Part shown: positions 27,557-36,522 of the stretch, piece after piece
Numbering within the stretch: position 1 is the first letter of the stretch
Layout of the letters: every line of letters begins with the position of its first letter
From: Pontiella sulfatireligans
GTDB lineage: Bacteria > Verrucomicrobiota > Kiritimatiellia > Kiritimatiellales > Pontiellaceae
Reading direction: 5' to 3'
Assembly: GCF_900890705.1 (NCBI RefSeq)
Contig: NZ_CAAHFH010000002.1
Coordinates: forward strand, 372,001 to 436,000
Length of the DNA: 64,000 bases
Program-made: the position numbers and the translations under genes
Notes under the pieces: model-generated
Databases searched by the model: none
The model's input: only the letters and a program-made list of their open reading frames with translations
Told to the model about the DNA's origin: nothing

Positions 27557-29698
27557 ATGAAAGTCGTCATTACAGAAAAGCCCTCCGTCGCGCGCGATAT
27601 CGCCGCCGTGCTGAAGATCACCGAAAAGAAGAAGGGAAGCATCGAAGGGCGCGGGTGCGCCATCACGTGGGCGTTCGGCCATCTGGTCACCCTGCTCGAA
27701 CCCGGCGAATACAACCCCGAACTGCGCAAGTGGCGGCTCGACTCCCTCCCCTTCATTCCCGACGAATTCAAGCTCAAGCTCATCGACAACCAAGGCGTTT
27801 CCGAACAATTCGAAACCATCAAACGCCTCTGCCAAGAAGCCGACGAAATCGTCTGCGCCACGGACGCCGGGCGCGAAGGCGAACTGATCTTCCGCTACAT
27901 CCTTGCGCTAAGCGAATGCGAAGACAAGCCGCTCAAACGCCTCTGGCTCAGCTCGCTTACACCCGACGCCATCAAGGAGGCCTTCAAGGATTTGAAGGAC
28001 GGCCACGACTACGACCCGCTCTACGCCGCCGCCAAATGCCGCTCCGAGTCCGACTGGATTGTCGGCCTCAACGCCACGCGCTGCTTCACCGTGCGCCACG
28101 GCCGGCTCGCCGCCGGCGACGACCGCGTGCTCTGGAGCATCGGCCGCGTCCAGACGCCCGTGCTGGCCATGATCGTCCAGCGCGACGACGAAATCTTTAA
28201 GTTCCGCGCCAAAGCCTTTTGGGAGCTGGCCACCAAATACCGCGACACCGTTTTCAAATATACCGGCGACCGCTTCGACCAACCGGAAAAGGCGCAGGAG
28301 CTGCTCGACAAAATCACCGGCCAGCCCTTCACCGTCACCGGCGTGGCCGGCAAACAGAAGAAAGAACAGCCTCCCCAGCTGTTCGACCTCACCACGCTCC
28401 AGCGCGAGATCAATAAAAGCAACGGCCTCTCGGCGGCCGATACATTGGCCGCTACGCAAAACCTCTACGAGTCCAAGCTCGTAACCTACCCGCGCACCGA
28501 CTCGCGCTACCTCAGCGCCGACATGAAGCCGCGCATCCCCGGCATCTTTCAAAAGCTCAAGCCGATGCGCACGGAGCAGATCAAACCGCTCGACCTCGCC
28601 AAGCTGCCCTTCACCAAGCGCATCGTCGATGACAAAAAGGTTACCGACCACCACGCCATCATCCCCACCGGCATCATCCCCGGCTCGCTCGGCGGGAACG
28701 AACAGATGGTCTACAATGCTATCGTCACCCAGTTCATTGCCGCGTTCTACCCGATTTGCCTGAAAAAGATCACCACCGTCGACGGCGAAAGCGTCGAGGT
28801 AAAGTTCCAAGCCAAGGGCACGGTCATCGTCGAGCCGGGCTGGTCGGTGCTCTTCCCTAAAAAGAAGAAAAAGAAAAAGGATCCCGACTCCGGCGAAGAA
28901 GAGGAAGAGCAAACCCTGCCCGAATTCAAGAAAGGTGAAAGCGGCGACCACGAACCCTCCACCCGCGAAGGCAAAACCAAGCCCCCGCAATTCTTCACCG
29001 AAAACTCACTGCTCGGCGCCATGGAAGCCGCCGGCAAATGGGTCGACGACGATGCGCTGCGCGAAGCATTGAAGGAGCGCGGCATCGGCACGCCCGCCAC
29101 CCGCGCGGCCATCATCGAAACGCTGCTGCGCCGCAACTACATCTACCGCCAGAAAAAACAGATCCGCGCCTCCGACATGGGGCGTTGCCTGATTGCACTC
29201 ATCCGCGACCCGTTGCTCAAATCGCCCGAAATGACCGGCGAGTGGGAGGAAAAACTCAAGCAGATCGAACGCTCCGAGGCGCAGGCCTCCGACTTCATGG
29301 ACGGCATACATGCCTACACCCGCGGGCTGATCAAAAGCAGCACCTCCACCAAGCTCGACACGGATCGCTTCGGCGACTGCCCCGTATGCGGCAAAGAAGT
29401 CATCAAAGGGAAAACCGCCTACGGCTGTTCCGGCTGGAAAGAAGGCTGCAAGTTTGTGCTCGAATCCGAATACAAAGGCCTCAAACTCACGGCCAACCAA
29501 GTGCAAGTGCTGCTGCAGCTGCGCGTGCTGCCCTACCCCGTCCACGTCGAAGACCAGCTTCGCCTGCTGCTGCTCAACACGCAAGGCGACCTGATGGACG
29601 TCGACCTCCCCTCCGCCGACCGTCAGAAAAGCGCCAAGGACGAAGGGCGCCCGGCCAAGAAACCAAAAGCCAAAGCTCCCCCTAATAAAGCCGAATGA
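27557..29698 (+). CDS. topB: DNA topoisomerase III
   Basis: The 713-residue protein is a type IA topoisomerase. The Toprim domain has VITEKPSVARDIA at the start and ATDAGREGELIFR. The active-site Tyr is Y311 in VTYPRTDSRYL. DHHAIIPTG and GIGTPATRAAIIETL are further family motifs. A Lys/Glu-rich insertion (about residues 432-450) precedes the last catalytic segments. One zinc-ribbon-like segment, CPVCGKEVIKGKTAYGC, lies near residue 610. It relaxes or decatenates single-stranded DNA. The start at 27557 puts the Toprim motif at the N-terminus. Confidence 0.93.
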   Translation: MKVVITEKPSVARDIAAVLKITEKKKGSIEGRGCAITWAFGHLVTLLEPGEYNPELRKWRLDSLPFIPDEFKLKLIDNQGVSEQFETIKRLCQEADEIVCATDAGREGELIFRYILALSECEDKPLKRLWLSSLTPDAIKEAFKDLKDGHDYDPLYAAAKCRSESDWIVGLNATRCFTVRHGRLAAGDDRVLWSIGRVQTPVLAMIVQRDDEIFKFRAKAFWELATKYRDTVFKYTGDRFDQPEKAQELLDKITGQPFTVTGVAGKQKKEQPPQLFDLTTLQREINKSNGLSAADTLAATQNLYESKLVTYPRTDSRYLSADMKPRIPGIFQKLKPMRTEQIKPLDLAKLPFTKRIVDDKKVTDHHAIIPTGIIPGSLGGNEQMVYNAIVTQFIAAFYPICLKKITTVDGESVEVKFQAKGTVIVEPGWSVLFPKKKKKKKDPDSGEEEEEQTLPEFKKGESGDHEPSTREGKTKPPQFFTENSLLGAMEAAGKWVDDDALREALKERGIGTPATRAAIIETLLRRNYIYRQKKQIRASDMGRCLIALIRDPLLKSPEMTGEWEEKLKQIERSEAQASDFMDGIHAYTRGLIKSSTSTKLDTDRFGDCPVCGKEVIKGKTAYGCSGWKEGCKFVLESEYKGLKLTANQVQVLLQLRVLPYPVHVEDQLRLLLLNTQGDLMDVDLPSADRQKSAKDEGRPAKKPKAKAPPNKAE

Positions 29699-29973
29699 GC
29701 CAGGCCTGCTGCGTCCTCATCATCGTTACCTCGATGCTCTATCTGCCGATCCTGATCGGGCTGTGGGTTTTCGGGTTGCGCAGATACATCCGTAAAAAAG
29801 GGAAGACCGTCATATCAGCCATCACTTGGGGTCTGTCCATATGGGCCGACTGGACCGTCGCATGGGAGATTGGAAGGCAACATGGCAAGGTCCCGGCATC
29901 CGCCAAGGCCTTTCTGCTGCTGCACCTTCTCCTCTTCCTCGAACTCGTCATCGGAGTGGCAATGGAGCTTTAA
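29695..29973 (+). CDS. Small membrane protein of unknown function
   Basis: The 92-residue protein begins ATGA on the last codon of topB, so the two are translationally coupled. It has an N-terminal membrane helix (about residues 7-28), a basic RRYIRKKGK loop, a moderately hydrophobic central stretch and a C-terminal helix (LLLHLLLFLELVIGVA). No family was recognised. The opposite strand has an overlapping frame with worse composition. The coupling supports it as a real gene. Confidence 0.55.
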   Translation: MSQACCVLIIVTSMLYLPILIGLWVFGLRRYIRKKGKTVISAITWGLSIWADWTVAWEIGRQHGKVPASAKAFLLLHLLLFLELVIGVAMEL

Positions 29974-30040
29974 CCGGCTTCCAATCCTTGGAAACCGCCA
30001 CCCCGCTCCACATCTTATCGATAAAAGTTTCCCCGCGGAC

Positions 30041-30078
30041 GGTAAATCCAGAGTGACGATCGTCACTCTGGATTTACC
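30041..30078. repeat. Loopless perfect 38-bp palindrome centred on GACGATCGTC
   Basis: The left half GGTAAATCCAGAGTGACGA is exactly complemented by the right half with no loop. The 8-bp centre ACGATCGT and the GTAA...TTAC ends are shared with the 40-bp palindrome at 51073-51112, while the arms between differ. It lies between the small membrane protein and a toxin gene that point towards each other. No T-run follows. Confidence 0.85.
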
Positions 30079-30242
30079 ATGATCAATGATCTTCCGAGGC
30101 CGCTGCCAAAACCAGTTTGGATGCAATACGGCATTTGCATTTTATGAAAATGCTTCTTGGGGCAACATCAATGAAGAACAATGCTCCAAATACACATCGA
30201 CCATTCTGGCAGGTGGACGGAATTGGAATTCCATCCTACGGC

Positions 30243-30518
30243 TCAATACACCTCGTCGTGGGTTCCGACATCGATGGGGACAATGGACTTTTCCGCTATG
30301 AGAAACGTGATGGTCAAGCGGTAGCTGATGTTGATTGAAACCGAGTGAAGTTCTGAGAGCTTTCCCTTGAGCGGATGCAGCCGAAGCGAAGGATGATGCG
30401 GGTTGAGCTCAAGCAACGACAACGTCTTTTCATATTGCTTGCGAACATCCGGGTGCCGTTTCAGGAACTTGCGGGCCCGTTTGTTGTAGCTTTCAGTAAA
30501 GAAAATCTTATAGGTCAT
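30243..30518 (-). CDS. RelE/ParE-family toxin
   Basis: The 91-residue protein has the RelE/ParE profile: FFTESYNKRARKFLKRHP at the N-terminus, LNPHHPSLRLHPLKGKLSEL in the middle and the strand SYRLTITFLI followed by PIDVGTHDEVY. It resembles YafQ/RelE-type mRNA interferases, usually carried with RelB, DinJ or YefM antitoxins. The ATG at 30518 overlaps the end of the antitoxin gene by 11 bases; the TTG at 30524 is a weaker alternative. The pair is expected to be an operon under antitoxin control. Confidence 0.85.
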   Translation of the reverse strand: MTYKIFFTESYNKRARKFLKRHPDVRKQYEKTLSLLELNPHHPSLRLHPLKGKLSELHSVSINISYRLTITFLIAEKSIVPIDVGTHDEVY

Positions 30519-30765
30519 CGGCAATCCGGCGGATGTGGTCGGCTACACTCTCTGAAACAAACTTGCCGGCTTCCAGGTCGCGACGGGACTCCATCAAAGC
30601 AGCCTCCAGCTCGCATTCCCGCAAATGGTTGTAGGCCGCCATGTCCATCACCACATATTTACGCTCGCCACGCACCGTGATGACCGCTTCCTGCTCTTCT
30701 TTTAAAATGGGGTCCAGCGCGGAAACACCCTGCTTCTTTAAATCGTTTGCTGTAATGACGGTCAT
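30508..30765 (-). CDS. Phd/YefM-family antitoxin
   Basis: The 85-residue protein matches the Phd/YefM fold: MTVITANDLKKQGVSALDPI at the start, EAVITVRGERKYVVMDMAAY as the beta-hairpin and helix, and a disordered acidic C-terminus that would wrap the toxin. Antitoxins of this type repress their own operon. The gene precedes and overlaps the RelE/ParE-type toxin gene, the usual order for this family. Confidence 0.85.
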   Translation of the reverse strand: MTVITANDLKKQGVSALDPILKEEQEAVITVRGERKYVVMDMAAYNHLRECELEAALMESRRDLEAGKFVSESVADHIRRIADDL

Positions 30766-30823
30766 AATTAAGCCTCCTTAAGAACACGACCAAGAGTACT
30801 CTTAACAACACTCATGTAAACCT

Positions 30824-30848
30824 AAAAAGGGCGGGATTCCCCGCCCTT
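30824..30848 (-). terminator. Intrinsic terminator of the DUF1549-DUF1501-PPC operon
   Basis: The stem AAGGGCGGG / CCCGCCCTT with a short loop lies 23 bases after the stop at 30871. On the minus strand it is followed by a T-run (plus-strand A run at 30824-30828). Confidence 0.75.
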
Positions 30849-30870
30849 CTACTCCCGATGGTCTCTGGTT

Positions 30871-33186
30871 TTATTTCGGTTTAACGATCTTCACAGGAAT
30901 CGCGGGTGCGGGATAGAGGAATTCCTCTTTGCCCTTTCTTTCAACAGCCATGACCACGAGGCTCAGCTCGTCGCCGGGCTTGAGCGGCTCACCGGCGGTG
31001 ATCAGGATGGCACCGGCGACGTCGGATTTATGGTACCGCTGTTTTCCTTCGGCGTTTTTTCCCTTAAGCTTCTTGCGTGCGATCCAGCCCTTCTTAAAGG
31101 CAATCCCTTCCGGCGGATGGTCGATCTTGACCTGAAAGCCTTTCGCTCCGGAACGGCTCTTCCCGTCTAAAATAACCCTCACTTCCTGGCCGAGCGGCAG
31201 ATAAACAACTCCTGATTTTGGAATCCGCGCTTCAAAATTCAAGGGGGATTGCTTGGAGACCGGCGCCAGCACCAGTTCCTTTGCGGGCACCAGATGACGG
31301 TAGAGGAAGGCCTGCATTTGGTCGTCGACCGGGACCGCAGGCCGCGTAACCGGACGGCCGGCCACGATGCCGGTTCCCGAGATCTCCGGACTGATCAGCT
31401 TGCCATGGATTTCCTTCGGGGCGGTGATGGTGAAACGGGTCAGGTCGGAACCGGCCGGAATGACCGCTTCGCTCATGGAGAATCCGGAGGGCAGGTTGGC
31501 TGCGTCTAGCTGGATTTTTCCGTCGAAGCCCTCCATGCGCAAAGCGCGTATGGAAAAGGCGGCCGTGCCGCCGGAGGCGATTTGCAGTCCGGAGGGCTCC
31601 ATGCGCAGCTTGAAGTCGGGATTGGAGGGGCTGATGCGCAGGCGGTATCCGTATTCGTTGCCACCCTTCGACTGGGCATCGCCAATCTCAACAAAATAGG
31701 TTCCTGTGGCCGGCAGCGTATGCAGCAGGTAGGAATCGGCATGATGCGTAACCAGACCGGCGCCGAGATGCAAATAGGTTTTGTCCCTGTTCATATAATC
31801 ATCGTTGCGCATCGGCTTTTCAAGACCTGGACCGGTCAGCGTAATGACCGAGTCGAGCGACGAATTGAGCCGGCGCGCGATCACCTCGATGGAAAGCGAG
31901 TCGCCTTTCCGGCCTTGGAAGCTGAACACATCGCGGTCGCCTTCCTGCTCGATGCATCCATTGATGAGGAGCGGCTGTTCGATGGGCTGCGCCTCGGCGG
32001 GGGTATTGTTAGGTTCGGTTTCGAACGCTTCGCGCATTTCGCCGATGGCGAACGGCATTTCGTTGGAACGGTAGCCCTCGCGCTTCACCGAAACGTGGCG
32101 CACCTCGAACCCGTTCTTCGGGAGCTTGCCGGTCAGGCGGGTCTTGGGGAGGTTTTTACCGATCAAAGCGATGTCCACCTCCTTCCCCTGCTCGGCGCCG
32201 AGCGGAAAAATACTTGTGATGAAAGGAAGTTCGCCGATGGCGATTCGGTAGATGAAATCTTCGCGGCCGCGGTAGATAGAGTCGCGTATGGAGAGTGTAT
32301 AGGTTCCCGTCTTTGGAACATCGAAAAAAAGCACGGGGTCGGGATGAAACTTATAGTCGTCTTGATAGGCCACTTCATTGCCGTTGTCGTCGTAGAGCGC
32401 CGCCACGGCCTGAAACCAGCCGGGCACGGCATCGGCGAGATAGGGAATAATGCGGCGGGCGGCCACATCCACCACGATGGAATCACCCTTGTTGGCCTTG
32501 AACTGAAAATGATCGATGTCGCCGGGCCGCACTTGGCCGTTGATGACGGAAGGAACGGGAACGGTCTGTAGGCCGGGCATCATGTGGTCGTCGTTCGGCT
32601 CCTCCTCGAGCGTTTCCGGCAAGGTGCCGACCTGGAAATAGATGGGGTTGGAAAGCCCGGCCGGCGTATAGACGCGCAGCTCGCGTTCGCTGGGAGGCGC
32701 GTTTTTTCCGATGTTCACCCGAACGCGCAGGCGGTCGGAAATCTGCGGGTTGAACTGCTCTTTGGGGTCGGCTCTAGCATATCGCTGAACCATCTTTCTA
32801 TCGAACGGGTCAGTCCCCTCGGGCAAATCGGCCAAGGTCAGTTGTTTTCTGGCCATTGCGATCCGCTTTTCGAGCTTTTCCTTTTCCTTGCCCTCGGCAC
32901 CATCCTCAAGCGTTGCCGTTGCATTTTGGATGTTGCGAAAAATCTGCGACAGCTTCTTGGGTTCGTATTTGACGGTGTATTTTTCAATTTGAACCGAAAC
33001 GCCTTCACCGCTGACAAAGACGTTTGTGGCCCCATTCAGGTATTGCCCGCCAATGAACACAACAAAGGAGGTGCCGCGCGGCCCGCCCGCCGGAAAGGCA
33101 TAGCCGATATGCGGCTCTTTGGCCTGCACTAGGCCGGCGCCCGCAACCACCACCGCCGCCACCGCGAGTTTGAGCCGCGTCTTCAT
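30871..33186 (-). CDS. Exported protein with pre-peptidase C-terminal (PPC) domains
   Basis: The 771-residue protein has a signal peptide (residues 1-22, ending VQAKEP). Two PPC-type beta-sandwich domains can be seen. One has EEEPNDDHMMPGLQTVPVP and GDIDHFQFKANKGDSIVVDV; the other has FETEPNNTPAEAQPIEQPLL and GDRDVFSFQGRKGDSLSIEV. Each ends with a strand pair of the TGTYTLSI / TGTYFVEI type. Such domains bind carbohydrate or stabilise surface enzymes. No catalytic domain is evident. It is the last gene of the operon with the DUF1501 and DUF1549/DUF1553 genes, with a four-base ATGA overlap, a set-up common in Planctomycetes and relatives. Confidence 0.8.
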   Translation of the reverse strand: MKTRLKLAVAAVVVAGAGLVQAKEPHIGYAFPAGGPRGTSFVVFIGGQYLNGATNVFVSGEGVSVQIEKYTVKYEPKKLSQIFRNIQNATATLEDGAEGKEKEKLEKRIAMARKQLTLADLPEGTDPFDRKMVQRYARADPKEQFNPQISDRLRVRVNIGKNAPPSERELRVYTPAGLSNPIYFQVGTLPETLEEEPNDDHMMPGLQTVPVPSVINGQVRPGDIDHFQFKANKGDSIVVDVAARRIIPYLADAVPGWFQAVAALYDDNGNEVAYQDDYKFHPDPVLFFDVPKTGTYTLSIRDSIYRGREDFIYRIAIGELPFITSIFPLGAEQGKEVDIALIGKNLPKTRLTGKLPKNGFEVRHVSVKREGYRSNEMPFAIGEMREAFETEPNNTPAEAQPIEQPLLINGCIEQEGDRDVFSFQGRKGDSLSIEVIARRLNSSLDSVITLTGPGLEKPMRNDDYMNRDKTYLHLGAGLVTHHADSYLLHTLPATGTYFVEIGDAQSKGGNEYGYRLRISPSNPDFKLRMEPSGLQIASGGTAAFSIRALRMEGFDGKIQLDAANLPSGFSMSEAVIPAGSDLTRFTITAPKEIHGKLISPEISGTGIVAGRPVTRPAVPVDDQMQAFLYRHLVPAKELVLAPVSKQSPLNFEARIPKSGVVYLPLGQEVRVILDGKSRSGAKGFQVKIDHPPEGIAFKKGWIARKKLKGKNAEGKQRYHKSDVAGAILITAGEPLKPGDELSLVVMAVERKGKEEFLYPAPAIPVKIVKPK

Positions 33187-34517
33187 GACATGATTTCCCG
33201 CAAACGCCCGCCCATGACCACGCCATCGGCCTCGGTGGGGCAGACACGCACATCGAGCCCCTGCGGGTGCGGGAGCTGTGCATTCGAATCGATGCCGAGC
33301 TGTTCATACATGCTGCCGATCAGATCCCACGGATACACCGGACGGTCGGTCACTTCCATGCCCTTCTCGCTCGACTTTCCGATGACCTGACCGCCTTGGA
33401 AGCCGCCGCCGGCAACCACATGGCTGAAACATTTTCCATAGTGGCTGCGGCCGCCGTTCCAAGGCGCCTCCATCTGGATCTTAGGCCCGCGCCCAAATTC
33501 GCCGCCCCACCAGACGATGGTGCTGTCGAGCAGGCCGTGCTGGTCAAGATCGTCGAGCAGCGTAGAAAAGCCGCGATCCAGCTCGGGGAGTTTGGTAGTC
33601 ATGATCTCGAAATGCTTTTTGTGCGTATCCCATCCATTGTAGTTGATGGTCACATACGGCACGCCGGCTTCCACCAGCTTGCGGGCAATCAAGCACGATG
33701 CGCCGAAGTCGGACCGGCCGTAGCGCTCGCGCAGCGCGGCATCTTCGGTCTTGATATCGAACACCTTTCCAGCATCGCCGAGAATCAGTTCATAGGCCTG
33801 CTCTTCACATAGGTCCATCTGCTCGAAAGCCGGATTACCCGTCATTTTTCCACCATAGGTTTCAAGATCGTGCAGCAGCTGCCGGCGGTCGCGCTGACGC
33901 GCCTCGGTGATGCCCTGCTGAATGACGCCCTCAACCGTAAATACCGGCGCACTGGGCTTCCCGCCGGTGGCGAAGGGCTTGTAGCGAAGCCCCATGAAGC
34001 CCGACTCGGAAAAACGGCCCTGCGGTTTGGTGAGCACGATGTATGGAGGAAGCAGGCCGGTGTAGCCCGCATCCACGCCCTTAAAGCGCGAGACCACGGC
34101 GCCCGTGCAAGGGTAGACCTCGCCGTTGCCGACCGGGCGTCCGGTCTGGGTGACGTACGAGGCCGTCTCGTGGCCGTTGATCCCATGGGTCATGCTGCGG
34201 ATGATGGAATATTTGTCGGCTTGCTTGGCCAGCAGCGGCAGCCGTTCACAGATGCGGATGCCGCTGACGTTTGTTTCGATCGGCGACGTATAGGGGCCGC
34301 AATAGTCTGCGCCCGCGTCCGGCTTGGGATCGAAGGTGTCGAGGTGCGACGGCCCGCCCCACATCCAAATCTGGATAACCGACTTGGCCTTGCCCGGCTT
34401 CTTCGTTGCCGCCTGCAGCGGCGAGCCCAGCATCAGGCCGCCTGCGCCGGCGAGGGAGGAATAGCGCAACATATCGCGCCGGGAAAGATCCATTTTCAGG
34501 TGATTTTGTATATTCAT
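33183..34517 (-). CDS. DUF1501 family exported protein (sulfatase-like fold)
   Basis: The 444-residue protein has a twin-arginine type signal (SRRDMLRYSSLAGAGGLMLG). DUF1501 follows: QIWMWGGPSHLDTFDPKPDA, TGAVVSRFKG, LIARKLVEAGVPYVTIN and VVWWGGEFGRGPKIQ. The fold belongs to the alkaline-phosphatase superfamily; the reaction is not established. Its start lies 20 bases after the DUF1549/DUF1553 gene and its end overlaps the PPC-protein gene by four bases, so the three are one operon. Tat export suggests it folds with a metal or cofactor before secretion. Confidence 0.9.
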   Translation of the reverse strand: MNIQNHLKMDLSRRDMLRYSSLAGAGGLMLGSPLQAATKKPGKAKSVIQIWMWGGPSHLDTFDPKPDAGADYCGPYTSPIETNVSGIRICERLPLLAKQADKYSIIRSMTHGINGHETASYVTQTGRPVGNGEVYPCTGAVVSRFKGVDAGYTGLLPPYIVLTKPQGRFSESGFMGLRYKPFATGGKPSAPVFTVEGVIQQGITEARQRDRRQLLHDLETYGGKMTGNPAFEQMDLCEEQAYELILGDAGKVFDIKTEDAALRERYGRSDFGASCLIARKLVEAGVPYVTINYNGWDTHKKHFEIMTTKLPELDRGFSTLLDDLDQHGLLDSTIVWWGGEFGRGPKIQMEAPWNGGRSHYGKCFSHVVAGGGFQGGQVIGKSSEKGMEVTDRPVYPWDLIGSMYEQLGIDSNAQLPHPQGLDVRVCPTEADGVVMGGRLREIMS

Positions 34518-34536
34518 GGCCGAACTCCTTCAGCAA

Positions 34537-36150
34537 TTAATGCTTGTAGATGAATTCCTTGGTGTTCAACAGCGCCCAAGCCAGATCGACCGAGGCGTTA
34601 TAATTGTTTCCGGTCTCCCGATAATACACTAAAGCGGTTTCCTTTTCTTGAGCGGTAGGATAACGCGAAAGGATGGTTAAGTACATATCTTCCACCACCT
34701 GTTCCGGAGACTTCCATGGGGATTTAACCTGTTTATTCTTTTTGCTTTTAGCCGTGCCGGCTCGCAGGCCGAGCAAAGCCTTGTTCTTCTGCAGCTTTTG
34801 CTGGATATGGGTCGAGTTAAGCATATGCAGCTTCTGCGCGCTCGACGGCGTATTATTGCGCTCCGATTCATAGCCGGTGGCGCGCGGCGGCCGGCCGTAG
34901 AGGTCGAGGAACGGGCTGGTGATGCTGCCGTCGGCCAATGTAATGGAGCGCTGGTCTTCCGGGATGAAAGTGAATGGTTCGGGAATAGCGCTGGAATACG
35001 ACTCCGTGGTGCCGGTGATCTGACAAATGGCGTCGATCAGCACCTCGGCATCGAGCCGCCGCACATAGTAGCGCGAAAAGTTGGCTTCGTCGGACAGGTT
35101 GCCTTCGTTGTGGATTGAGGAGAGCTGATAGGTTTTGGAATTGAGAATGATGCGGTAGATGTGGCGCATGTCGTAGCCGCTGTCCACCAGCTCCTGTGCA
35201 AGAAAGTCCAGCAACGCAGGGTTCTGCGGAGGATTGTCGTCGCGGATGTCGTCGGCTTCATGGACGATGCCACGCCCCAATAGCCAGAACCAAATGCGGT
35301 TGACCATGCTGTTCGCAAACACCTTGCTGCCCACAAGCCAGTCGGTAAAGGCCAGCCGGGGATCGCCGTTGGACAAGAGTTCGACGGACTCGCCTCCAGG
35401 CAGCCGCAGCTCGACCGGTTTTTTTGTGTCGGGGTCCAGAAACTCTTTAGAAGGATCGAAGAAAACAATCTCCTCCTTCCACTCCGCAGTGCCCTTGTAA
35501 CCCACTTTCCCGAAAAAGGCCGCCATGCCGAGCAACTGGTCCTTGCCCCACTTGTCGGTGCGCATGCCCATGAAGGTAAGCGCTACAACGCGGGCGATCT
35601 CAGCGGGCTCGCGGTTGGGCATGGCGCGGTAAAAATTGACGGGCGCCTCGCGGAAATTGCTGCCGCTGGAGGTCAGCAGCGCCCGCACAAAATCGTCGTA
35701 CGGCATGTTGTTGAACAGCGCCGTACGCACCCAGCGATGGTACGCCTGAACGGCATTGGGCCAGAGCTTGCTGGGGAACTCAGCTTTGACGCGCAGCAAA
35801 TCGCACCATTTAAGCGACCAATAGTCGGCAAATTCCGGACGGTCGAAAAGCTGCTCGATCAGCTCGCTGCGCTTATTGATGCTGTGGCTGCCCAAAAACT
35901 CCCGCGCCTCGCTCTGGGTCGGCAGCGTGCCAATCAGGTCGAAATAGACGCGGCGAAGGAATACTTCGTCGGTGCAGGGATCGGAGGTGGGTATTCCAAG
36001 CTCGTCGAGCTTGGCGGAAACCAAGCGGTCGATTTTTGCGCTGGCGCTGTTCGGAGCGGCCTGCACCAGACCGGCACCGGCCAAAACCGCAAGCAGGCCA
36101 AGCGCCACACTTCGGCCTGTTAAACGCACTGTTTTCTTCATCTTTCCCAT
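34537..36150 (-). CDS. DUF1549 and DUF1553 domain exported protein (PSD1 family)
   Basis: The 537-residue protein has a signal peptide (residues 1-31, ending LVQAA). DUF1549 follows (LDELGIPTSDPCTDEVFLRR and FDLIGTLPTQSEAREFL), then DUF1553 from about residue 260 (RLAFTDWLVGSKVFANSMVN and SGYDMRHIYRIILNSKTYQL). PVC bacteria often pair this protein with a DUF1501 protein. Many relatives also carry an N-terminal cytochrome c domain (PSCyt1, CxxCH), but none is present here. Function is unknown; a role in surface polysaccharide use has been proposed from gene neighbourhood. Starts at 36150 and 36141 are both possible. Confidence 0.88.
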   Translation of the reverse strand: MGKMKKTVRLTGRSVALGLLAVLAGAGLVQAAPNSASAKIDRLVSAKLDELGIPTSDPCTDEVFLRRVYFDLIGTLPTQSEAREFLGSHSINKRSELIEQLFDRPEFADYWSLKWCDLLRVKAEFPSKLWPNAVQAYHRWVRTALFNNMPYDDFVRALLTSSGSNFREAPVNFYRAMPNREPAEIARVVALTFMGMRTDKWGKDQLLGMAAFFGKVGYKGTAEWKEEIVFFDPSKEFLDPDTKKPVELRLPGGESVELLSNGDPRLAFTDWLVGSKVFANSMVNRIWFWLLGRGIVHEADDIRDDNPPQNPALLDFLAQELVDSGYDMRHIYRIILNSKTYQLSSIHNEGNLSDEANFSRYYVRRLDAEVLIDAICQITGTTESYSSAIPEPFTFIPEDQRSITLADGSITSPFLDLYGRPPRATGYESERNNTPSSAQKLHMLNSTHIQQKLQKNKALLGLRAGTAKSKKNKQVKSPWKSPEQVVEDMYLTILSRYPTAQEKETALVYYRETGNNYNASVDLAWALLNTKEFIYKH

Positions 36151-36311
36151 CCTAGCGGCACCCCGGAGGCGCCACGTGTTGGAACCGTTATACGGCTCTA
36201 CTCACTCAGAGAACGACCTGCCGGCATTGATATGGACAATCGGGAAAGGTTTTCCTTCGAAAAAAAAAGGGCGAATCTGTTTTCCAACGCCTGATATTTT
36301 CCAGGCGCTGG

Positions 36312-36341
36312 AAAACGGAAGCCGGATGAATGCTCCGGCTT
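36312..36341 (-). terminator. Candidate terminator after the 54-residue gene
   Basis: AAGCCGGA (36319-36326) and TCCGGCTT (36334-36341) form an 8-bp stem with a 7-base loop, overlapping the stop codon. On the minus strand a CCG and then TTTT (plus 36312-36315) follow. A TCCA-N5-TGGA site lies directly beyond at 36300. Confidence 0.5.
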
Positions 36342-36504
36342 ACAATATGCCTTGAAGCGCATCCACAGCCTTGGCAATGGCATCCTTGGCATCCACTGCT
36401 TCTTTGGCGCTTTTAATGATTTTTTCGTAGTCGGTGATGGGCATTTGCACTGCAACGGCATTTCCGTTTCCATCGTAGAATATCTGTACATTATCGTTAT
36501 CCAT
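36340..36504 (-). CDS. 54-residue protein of unknown function
   Basis: Too short for a 60-codon cut-off, but it has a clear AAGGAGAAAGTC before the ATG. The sequence begins MDNDNVQIFYDGNGNAVAVQ and continues with MPITDYEKIIKSAKE, then an Ala-rich helix ending ALQGIL. The beta-hairpin then helix pattern with Q-[LM]-P-x-x-[DE]-YEK is also found in the N-terminal module of the protein at 37654-38397, two genes upstream. It starts 18 bases after the membrane-protein gene and is likely the last gene of that operon. It resembles the N-terminal part of Phd/RelB-type antitoxins, but no toxin is adjacent. Confidence 0.65.
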   Translation of the reverse strand: MDNDNVQIFYDGNGNAVAVQMPITDYEKIIKSAKEAVDAKDAIAKAVDALQGIL

Positions 36505-36522
36505 GACTTTCTCCTTATTTCA

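Noticed and set aside
36198..36491. A 97-codon frame on the minus strand between the DUF1549 and membrane-protein genes
   Set aside because: It has a biased composition and overlaps the better 54-codon gene at 36340-36504 in another frame, which has a strong ribosome binding site. It is a shadow.
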